A stretch of 7,552 nucleotides of DNA from Methylophilaceae bacterium UBA5127 (GTDB lineage: Bacteria > Pseudomonadota > Gammaproteobacteria > Burkholderiales > Methylophilaceae), in the NCBI GenBank assembly GCA_002414145.1, contig DHYP01000020.1:33926-41477 (forward strand), in the 5' to 3' direction. Under the pieces are notes generated by a model. That model ran no database searches. It was not told where the DNA came from and was given only the letters and a program-made list of their open reading frames with translations. The position numbers and the translations under genes are program-made. Positions 1 to 5,785 of the stretch are shown piece by piece (the stretch's first letter is position 1; each line of letters starts with the position of its first letter).

Positions 1-355
1 TAAGTATTTGGTACAGGCCATCATCAGTAGGAATATGTTGATGTTTGCGCAAGCGTTAGACCTAATGGTGCCACCTTTGGCATTGTTATTGATGCTAATT
101 TTGAGTTTTAGTCTTATATCGCTGCTGTTTTTATTGATGAGTGCTTACGCGAAACCTTTTGTCATTTCGCTATTAGCATTGGCACTACTAGGATTGGGCA
201 TACTTATTGCTTGGATGTTCTTCGCAAGAGAGATTGTGAGTTTAAGGAATCTATTATTAGCGCCTGTGGTGCTATTAAAAAAAATCCCACTATATATCAA
301 ATTTGTTGTGAGTCGTCAGGTGGATTGGGTCAGATCCAAACGAGACCAAGATTAA
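1..355 (+). CDS. Family 2 glycosyltransferase, C-terminal membrane part (partial, 5' end outside window)
   Basis: The reading frame is open from the left edge (first full codon at base 2) to a TAA at 353-355, leaving about 117 residues. A TTG at base 8 could be read as a start, but the product would be only a membrane tail, so I treat this as a truncated 3' end. The segment has a conserved-looking stretch LDLMVPPLALL, then two long hydrophobic spans (roughly residues 22-47 and 52-74 of the visible part), then a basic tail ending in WVRSKRD. This pattern (a 'DL-VPPLALL' membrane segment and a 'WVR-KRD' end) is one I recognise from the C-termini of GT2 enzymes in betaproteobacterial exopolysaccharide loci. 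The catalytic GT-A domain with its DxD motif would lie upstream and cannot be checked. It would act on the cytoplasmic face of the inner membrane. The stop is 6 bases before the next gene, so the two are probably co-transcribed. The family call is moderate; the partial state is nearly certain. Confidence 0.68.
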   Translation, partial: KYLVQAIISRNMLMFAQALDLMVPPLALLLMLILSFSLISLLFLLMSAYAKPFVISLLALALLGLGILIAWMFFAREIVSLRNLLLAPVVLLKKIPLYIKFVVSRQVDWVRSKRDQD

Positions 356-361
356 GTGTAA

Positions 362-1126
362 ATGAAAAAAATAAGATTATTTAATATAGAGATTCATCCA
401 TTCACAATGCAAGAGACAGTGGAGCAGATTAGTGAATGGGTGATGGCAGAGGCGCGATTAAATCGATACGTGGTGACGCCCAACGTAGATCATATTGTCA
501 ATTTGGATTCAAATGTAAAATTCAAAGAAGCCTATCAAGGTGCATCTCTAGTTGTTGCAGATGGTAAGCCTGTCGTAGCGGCATCCAAATTTCTTGGAAA
601 AGCCTTGCCAGAGGTGGTACCTGGTAGCGATTTAGTTCCCGCAATATTTGATCACTTTCAGCATGTTTTAAATACACCTTTAACAATCTATCTGCTAGGC
701 GCCATGCCAGGTGTCGCAGAAAAAGCAGCAAAAAGTATACATGCTACTTGGCCAAATGTTAAAGTGGTAGGTCTGCACAGCCCTGATTTTGGATTTGAGA
801 AATCTGAGCGTGCGAGTCTGGAAATATGTAATTTGGTCAGTCAAAGTCAAGCGGATATCGTCGTATTTGGCGTGGGAGCACCTAAACAGGAGTTATGGTC
901 AAAGCAGTATGCGCATCAATTGAATACAAAAGTGATTTTGTGCGTTGGCGCTACAATAGACTTTCTTCCTGGCGAAAAGATAAGAGCGCCGATAACGGTG
1001 CGAAAAATAGGAATGGAGTGGCTACACCGTTTATTTACCGAACCAAAGCGCTTGGCGAAGCGTTATTTTGTAGATGCATTGATATTTCCTGTATTGGTGT
1101 ATCGTGAGTGGAAGACCAAGACATAG
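362..1126 (+). CDS. WecG/TagA/CpsF family glycosyltransferase (GT26)
   Basis: This 254-residue protein has the usual length and full motif set of the WecG/TagA/CpsF family. These enzymes transfer a sugar, typically a ManNAc- or ManNAcA-type residue, from a UDP-sugar to an undecaprenyl-diphosphate-linked sugar. Visible motifs are TPNVDH (39-44; the Thr corresponds to an active-site residue in TagA), ADGKP with the probable catalytic base Asp67, VPGSDL (86-91), LLGA (111-114), FGVGAPKQE (169-177), VGATIDFLPG (195-204) and the family's C-terminal GMEWLHRLFTEPKRLAKRY (217-235), the appendage that helps membrane attachment and active-site assembly. There is no signal peptide; it should act at the cytoplasmic face of the inner membrane. 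The ATG at 362 is 6 bases after the upstream stop and gives a normal N-terminus, but there is no strong Shine-Dalgarno, so translation may be coupled. It is followed by a 148-base gap and is probably last in its transcription unit. The exact sugar cannot be read from sequence. Confidence 0.93.
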   Translation: MKKIRLFNIEIHPFTMQETVEQISEWVMAEARLNRYVVTPNVDHIVNLDSNVKFKEAYQGASLVVADGKPVVAASKFLGKALPEVVPGSDLVPAIFDHFQHVLNTPLTIYLLGAMPGVAEKAAKSIHATWPNVKVVGLHSPDFGFEKSERASLEICNLVSQSQADIVVFGVGAPKQELWSKQYAHQLNTKVILCVGATIDFLPGEKIRAPITVRKIGMEWLHRLFTEPKRLAKRYFVDALIFPVLVYREWKTKT

Positions 1127-1274
1127 TGTTGAACTCTATAACAATTACGGGTGTAAGAATTTTTGGCAGTAAATAAGGCTAATAACAAAATCATTTGATG
1201 CTGAGGCAGTAAATTTCCATAGGCATTTTAATTTTTAAAAATTCATATTGATAGATAGGGTGATAGGGTAGATT
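1127..1274 (+). promoter_or_regulatory. Probable prsT promoter/leader region with short repeats
   Basis: This is the only sizeable gap between genes in the + strand cluster, so it probably carries the promoter of the prsT-xrtA run. It contains two exact copies of GGCAGTAAAT exactly 40 bases apart (1165-1174 and 1205-1214). It also has a perfect 14-base AT palindrome (1230-1243) and a tandem GATAGGGT pair (1254-1261, 1262-1269). The second AGGG (1265-1268) lies 6 bases before the ATG and is the likely ribosome binding site. The first GGCAGTAAAT copy sits in TTGGCAG, which resembles a sigma-54 -24 element, but the nearest downstream GC is one base too far away. I found no convincing sigma-70 -35/-10 pair. 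No clear terminator for the upstream gene is visible, so read-through is possible. Confidence 0.35.
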
Positions 1275-3659
1275 ATGCAACGCAATAAATTGTTACTGGT
1301 TTTTGTGAGCTTGATCGTGTTGATTGGTTTAGCCGGATGTTCAACACCTCAAGAAAAAGCACAAAAATTTTACGACAAAGGCATGACTCTTTTAGATACA
1401 GATCCAGGAAAAGCAAAGTTAGAGTTTCAAAATGCTTTACAAATGAAAAAGGATATGACGGAAGCTATTTATGGCTTGGCATTGGTTGCAGAAAAGCAAT
1501 CTGAGTGGAAAACCTGCTACGCATTACTTAATCAGGTATTAGATGCGCAGCCTAAACATGTCGATGCAATTATAAAAATTGGGCAACTCTTTTTAGCGGC
1601 TGGCGAGCTAGAAAAAGCTAAAGAGCGCGCTAATTATGCATCGCAGATTTCGCCTGAAAACGCAGGCGTCCTACTGTTAAACGCTTCTATTGCACTCAAA
1701 GAAAATGATTTGAAATCTGCAATAGCAAAAGCAAATCAAGTTTTGCAAAAAGATAACAGAAATGCGGATGCCTATTTGTTATTAGCATCTGCCAGCAATA
1801 CGCAAAAAAATATCCCTGAGGCGCTGGGTTTTCTAGAAAAAGGCTTAGCCATTAATCAAAAAAATCTAGCTTTGCAATTATTTAAAATTAGCTTATTAAG
1901 TCAATCAGGTCAAAAAGATCAAGCAGAGAAAACTTATCAGCAAGTCGTTGAGATGTACCCAGCCGAGATGAGTTTAAGAGAGAAATTTGCTGAATTTTTG
2001 CTCCAATCTGGCAAAAAAGAAGCGGCTGAACAGCAGTTACGATATCTAGTGGACAATAACCCCAAAGAATTAGCACCTAAACTTAACTTGGTTAAATTTT
2101 TACTGCAGGTAAAAGGCCCAAAAGAGGGACGTGCTGAGTTTGAAAAAATGGTCAAACTAAATCCCAATGATTACGACTTGAGTTTTAGTTTGGTGGAATT
2201 ATATGAAAGTCAGCAAGACAACTCGGCATCTGAGGCATTGTTAAACCACATTGTGACCACTGCAGGTAGCAATAATGATGGATTAAAAGCTAAGACTAAA
2301 GTGGCTACCAAGTTACTACAACAAAATCAAAATGAGCAAGCAAAAAAACTCATTGGTGAAGTGCTCGCGCAGGATAAAGGTTTTACGGATGCGCTAATTC
2401 TGAAATCTGCAATAGCTATCAACGATGCACAATACGATGCTGCAATTCTTGATTTACGTTCTGTATTGAAAGATAAACCAAATTCAGCTCAAGCATTATT
2501 CTTACTAGCAAAGGCATATGAGCAAACTGGGTCTACTTCGTTGGCTGAAGAAAGTTATACCAAAGCCTTAGACGTGAGTAAGTTCTCGCCTACATTTGCG
2601 ATTCCTTATGTACAGTCTTTGATGAACGATAAGAAATTGGATCGAGCAGAAAAAGTGTTGCAGGAAGTGATTAGAAAATATCCAAACAACATTGCAGTCA
2701 CCAAGTTGTTGGTAGATTTGAAGCTTGAGACAGGCGATGTGGACGGTGCGCAGAAAATTGCAAATAGCATTAAAAACGCCTCAAATTCTAATCTCTCAGA
2801 CTTGATTGAGGGTGCTGTATCCATTAGAAAAAATGATTTTGCTACTAGCTTGGCAGCGTTTCAACGTGCATACCAAAAGAGTCCTAATGATATGCAAGCA
2901 GTGAATGCTATTGTGAAAATACATTTGAATCGGAAAAACTTTAATGAAGCACAGACTTTTCTAGAATCTGTTGTTGCAGCCAATCCTGCAAATTATCAAG
3001 CGAGAATATTGCTTGCAGAAGTCTATGATCAAGCAGGTAATCGATCCAAAGCGTTTGAAACTTTTGAAAGCATCATAGTCAGTGCGCCAAAAGAGCCTGC
3101 AGCTTATCAACAATATGCAGTGGCCAATATCCGTGCTAAGGATATTAACAAAGCCAAAGAGATTATCGAAAAAGGCTTGGTGGTGATTCCTAATAATTAT
3201 GACCTAGAAATGGCGCTGGCCGAAGTTTACCAATATCAAAAGGCTTATACTGAAGCATTGGGTGTGTATGAGAAACTGCTGAAAATCAATCCTAGTTCAT
3301 TGATAGCCGTGAATAATTACGTCAGCATTGTCTCAGACTATGTCTCAGACGCTGCAACTATCGAGCGTGCTTATACATTGGCGCAGCCACTTAAGAACTC
3401 TCAGGTACCCCAATTTTTAGATACAGCGGGCTGGATAAGTTATCGCGCAGGTAAATACGATGAGGCTATACAACAGCTTGAGTTAGCTGTTGCGAAATCC
3501 CCCAATGATGGCGCGACATATTACCATTTAGGTAAGGCGTACTTGGCCAAGCAAGATAAGGCGAAGGCAAAAGTAAATTTAGAAAAAGCGCTCAGCATCT
3601 CTAAAACGCAGAACCTTGAATATACCAATGAAATTAAAACGTTACTGAAAAGTGTTTAG
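1275..3659 (+). CDS. prsT: PEP-CTERM/XrtA-system TPR-repeat lipoprotein PrsT
   Basis: The 794-residue product begins with a lipoprotein signal peptide: a basic N-terminus, a hydrophobic core at about residues 6-20, and lipobox LAGC with the lipidated cysteine at Cys22. Ser23 at +2 favours outer-membrane sorting. The rest is almost entirely tetratricopeptide-like helical pairs, recognisable by recurring patterns such as A-(6)-L-x-P-(N) and LAxAY. A C-terminal block reads LDTAGWISYRAGKYDEAI (about 717-734), followed by YYHLGKAYLAKQDKAKA. This matches PrsT (PEP_TPR_lipo), a fixed partner of XrtA loci. Its role is probably as a periplasm-facing scaffold for polysaccharide assembly or export. From memory, family members are often somewhat longer, around 900 residues, so this copy may have lost a few repeats; the reading frame shows no break. 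The start is supported by the signal peptide and AGGG 6 bases upstream. The ATPase gene follows 32 bases after the stop. Confidence 0.9.
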   Translation: MQRNKLLLVFVSLIVLIGLAGCSTPQEKAQKFYDKGMTLLDTDPGKAKLEFQNALQMKKDMTEAIYGLALVAEKQSEWKTCYALLNQVLDAQPKHVDAIIKIGQLFLAAGELEKAKERANYASQISPENAGVLLLNASIALKENDLKSAIAKANQVLQKDNRNADAYLLLASASNTQKNIPEALGFLEKGLAINQKNLALQLFKISLLSQSGQKDQAEKTYQQVVEMYPAEMSLREKFAEFLLQSGKKEAAEQQLRYLVDNNPKELAPKLNLVKFLLQVKGPKEGRAEFEKMVKLNPNDYDLSFSLVELYESQQDNSASEALLNHIVTTAGSNNDGLKAKTKVATKLLQQNQNEQAKKLIGEVLAQDKGFTDALILKSAIAINDAQYDAAILDLRSVLKDKPNSAQALFLLAKAYEQTGSTSLAEESYTKALDVSKFSPTFAIPYVQSLMNDKKLDRAEKVLQEVIRKYPNNIAVTKLLVDLKLETGDVDGAQKIANSIKNASNSNLSDLIEGAVSIRKNDFATSLAAFQRAYQKSPNDMQAVNAIVKIHLNRKNFNEAQTFLESVVAANPANYQARILLAEVYDQAGNRSKAFETFESIIVSAPKEPAAYQQYAVANIRAKDINKAKEIIEKGLVVIPNNYDLEMALAEVYQYQKAYTEALGVYEKLLKINPSSLIAVNNYVSIVSDYVSDAATIERAYTLAQPLKNSQVPQFLDTAGWISYRAGKYDEAIQQLELAVAKSPNDGATYYHLGKAYLAKQDKAKAKVNLEKALSISKTQNLEYTNEIKTLLKSV

Positions 3660-3691
3660 TATGAGTTTGATTAAAATTAAGGCAGTGATGT

Positions 3692-4510
3692 ATGTATGAA
3701 CATTTTTATGGACTGAAAGAAAAACCATTTTCTATTCAGCCAGACCCCGACTTTTTATTTTTTAGCTTAAGACACAGTATGGCATATGCGATGCTGGAGT
3801 ATGGTATCCAGAATCGTGCAGGTTTTTCTGTGATTTGCGGTGAAATTGGCTGCGGCAAAACAACCCTTGTCAGGCACCTGTTAAACAATTTGAGCGACCA
3901 ATTGCACGTCGGTATTGTCTATAACACACATAAACACATTGATGATTTGTTAGGTTGGATTATGCTGGCTTTTGGACAGCCATATGATGGGATGTCTAAT
4001 ATTGCTTTGTTTGATGCATTCCAGCAGTTTTTGATTAAGAGTTACGCAGAAGGCAAAAAGGTCGTGTTGATTGTGGACGAAGCACAGAATCTAACGGCTG
4101 ATGCTTTGGAGTCTTTGCGTATGCTGTCCAATATCAATGCGGATAAAGATCAGTTGTTGCAGATCATATTAGTCGGACAACCCCAATTAAGAGATTTGTT
4201 AAGAAAGCCTGAACTACAGCAATTCTTTCAGCGCGTTTCGGTGGACTTTTTTATTCCACCACTAGAGGAGTTTGAGGTTGAGAAGTACATTAACCACCGC
4301 TTATTAATTGCTGGTAGAGAAACTCCATTATTTACACCTGTTGCAGTGAAGCAGATTGCAGCAGTCACAAAAGGGATACCCAGAAGTATTAATATCTTAT
4401 GCGATACTGCCTTGGTTTACGGTTTTTCTACAGGGGCAGAGAAAATTGACGTTGGTTTGGTAAGAGAAGTCATTAAAGATCGTACTGATTTTGGCGTGCT
4501 AGGTGCTTAG
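3692..4510 (+). CDS. XrtA/PEP-CTERM-associated ExeA-like AAA ATPase
   Basis: This 272-residue P-loop ATPase resembles the GspA/ExeA family. It opens with MYEHFYGLKEKPFSIQPDP, the typical ExeA-like N-terminus (FYGL-E-PF---PDP). Walker A is GEIGCGKT (50-57). Walker B is VVLIVDEA (124-131), with Asp129-Glu130. LVGQPQLRDLL (160-170) is the sensor-1-type strand, and GIPRSIN (228-234) is the sensor-2-like motif. It ends soon after the ATPase core and carries no visible C-terminal peptidoglycan-binding or membrane domain, unlike GspA. There is no signal peptide, so it is cytoplasmic. Its place between prsT and a glycosyltransferase/xrtA matches the XrtA-associated ATPase family. The role is unproven; by analogy with ExeA it may power assembly or regulation of the export machinery. 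The ATG at 3692 has AAGG 9 bases upstream. An ATG at 3688 is in another frame. Confidence 0.9.
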   Translation: MYEHFYGLKEKPFSIQPDPDFLFFSLRHSMAYAMLEYGIQNRAGFSVICGEIGCGKTTLVRHLLNNLSDQLHVGIVYNTHKHIDDLLGWIMLAFGQPYDGMSNIALFDAFQQFLIKSYAEGKKVVLIVDEAQNLTADALESLRMLSNINADKDQLLQIILVGQPQLRDLLRKPELQQFFQRVSVDFFIPPLEEFEVEKYINHRLLIAGRETPLFTPVAVKQIAAVTKGIPRSINILCDTALVYGFSTGAEKIDVGLVREVIKDRTDFGVLGA

Positions 4511-4540
4511 CACTTGGCAACTGAATTTAAACAAAAAGAG

Positions 4541-5785
4541 ATGATAGTGCGACCGCTCAATATCCTAATCGTTTGTGAACATGCTTCTAATGTATTCGGT
4601 GGTGAGGCGATGCTACCGCTCAATTACTTCAGGCTGCTGTCAAAAACGGAACACCATGTCTATTTAATTACGCATGAGCGTGTAAAAGCATCCATCCTGC
4701 AGTTGCAGGATATTGATCAAGACGCTGTATTTTATATACCTGATACTGCGATTCATCGATTCTTATTTAAATGCTCGGGCCCTTTCCCAGAGCGCGTTCG
4801 GGTCGTTACTTTTGGTTTCTTGATACACTTGGTTACCCAGTTCTATCAATGGAAAATTGCAAGAAAAGTGATCAAGGCAAAGCGCATTGATGTGATTCAC
4901 GAGCCTGCTCCCGTCTCTGCAACTCAGCCCTCAGTATTGTTTGGGCTTGGTAAACCTGTGATTATTGGACCAATGAATGGGGGCATGTCATTCCCTGATG
5001 GCTTTGAGTACATGTCAGGTAAGTTGGAAAAAGTGTTGTACAAATGCGTACGCGTATTTTCCAATATTTATAACTTATTGATTCCAGGTAAGTTTTTTGC
5101 GGATTTGTTGTTGGTGGCCAATCAAAGAACGCGGGATAGTCTACCCAAGTTTAGATTAGGTCGCGTGGTCGAAATGGTTGAAAATGGTGTGTTTACAGTG
5201 AAAGATGCACCTTTGGTAAGTGACAAAACCAGCGAGATTCTAGTGCTTTTTGTGGGGCGTTTAGTTGATTGGAAAGCTGTTGATATCGCTATTGATGCAG
5301 TTGCCTTGACACATACAAAAGTAAAACTGGTCATTTTAGGTGATGGTCCAGAAAGAGGTTTTTTGGAGCAGCATGCAAAACAGAAGCCCAATATCAACGT
5401 GCAATTTTTGGGTATGGTGCCGCATGCAGAGGTGAATGCCTATTATGATCAGGCAGACATTTTTGTGTTGCCGAGCTTAAGAGAGTGTGGTGGCGCGGTA
5501 GTGCTGGAAGCGATGTCTAGAGGTCTGCCAGTCATCGCAACTAACTGGGGTGGTCCCGCAGATTACATTACAACAGAAACAGGATATCTGATTGATCCAC
5601 TATCTAGAGATTATTTGGTCAAGGAATTTGCAAGGGTGATTGATGTGCTTGCTGTAAATCCAACTCTGCGATACGACATCGGTATGGCGGCCATTCAAAG
5701 GATCAAGCAACACTTTATGTGGCAATCCAAAATTAACTCCATGGTGCAGCATTATCAAGAGGTGATTCAACAACATGCGCAATAA
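4541..5785 (+). CDS. GT4-family (GT-B fold) glycosyltransferase of the exopolysaccharide locus
   Basis: The protein is a retaining GT-B glycosyltransferase. Positions here are counted from the longest in-frame start, TTG at 4514 (423 residues). An N-terminal Rossmann strand PLNILIVCEH (14-23) is followed by a GGE acceptor-loop motif (29-31). The donor domain has VENGV (222-226), VGRLVDWK (247-254; Arg249 and Lys254 are the usual phosphate-contacting pair), VILGDGPE (273-280) and the EX7E motif Glu324-(7)-Glu332 before MSRGLPVIAT. The enzyme should add a sugar to the growing lipid-linked unit on the cytoplasmic side. The start is uncertain. TTG 4514 has AGGTG 8 bases upstream and lies 3 bases after the previous stop. 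ATG 4541 (residue 10) fits the family N-terminus but its AGAG touches the codon. GTG 4547 has AGAG 6 bases upstream. I list the ATG. The gene overlaps xrtA by 11 bases. The donor sugar is not predictable; I could not match it firmly to the named XrtA-associated sugar transferases. Confidence 0.9.
   Translation: MIVRPLNILIVCEHASNVFGGEAMLPLNYFRLLSKTEHHVYLITHERVKASILQLQDIDQDAVFYIPDTAIHRFLFKCSGPFPERVRVVTFGFLIHLVTQFYQWKIARKVIKAKRIDVIHEPAPVSATQPSVLFGLGKPVIIGPMNGGMSFPDGFEYMSGKLEKVLYKCVRVFSNIYNLLIPGKFFADLLLVANQRTRDSLPKFRLGRVVEMVENGVFTVKDAPLVSDKTSEILVLFVGRLVDWKAVDIAIDAVALTHTKVKLVILGDGPERGFLEQHAKQKPNINVQFLGMVPHAEVNAYYDQADIFVLPSLRECGGAVVLEAMSRGLPVIATNWGGPADYITTETGYLIDPLSRDYLVKEFARVIDVLAVNPTLRYDIGMAAIQRIKQHFMWQSKINSMVQHYQEVIQQHAQ
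5757..5765 (+). promoter_or_regulatory. Ribosome binding site of xrtA inside the GT4 gene
   Basis: AAGAGGTGA, a good match to the Shine-Dalgarno sequence, ends 9 bases before the ATG at 5775 and lies inside the last codons of the upstream glycosyltransferase gene. It is the clearest ribosome binding site in the window. It supports the ATG at 5775, and hence the 11-base overlap of the two genes, which implies translational coupling. Confidence 0.6.

Noticed and set aside
8..355. A complete small membrane protein starting at TTG 8
   Set aside because: The frame is open to the window edge, there is no ribosome binding site visible and the content matches a GT2 C-terminus, so it is read as a truncated larger gene.
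522..731. Minus-strand 69-codon frame inside the WecG/TagA gene
   Set aside because: Lies wholly within a strongly supported gene, has no ribosome binding site or recognisable domain, and is an antisense shadow.
895..1107. + strand 70-codon frame within the WecG/TagA gene
   Set aside because: Out-of-frame overlap with the conserved C-terminal motifs of the real gene; composition is not protein-like.
1163..1179. Sigma-54 promoter upstream of prsT (TTGGCAG ... GGC)
   Set aside because: The -24-like GG is good, but the GC lies 11 bases after it rather than the 10 required; this spacing is strict, so I do not call a promoter.
1888..2824. Three antisense frames within prsT
   Set aside because: All are opposite a continuous TPR protein and show no domain, start context or promoter.
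1275..3659. CRISPR-like or nucleotide tandem array in prsT
   Set aside because: The repetition is at protein level (TPR helices) with diverged DNA; there are no regular identical repeats with unique spacers.
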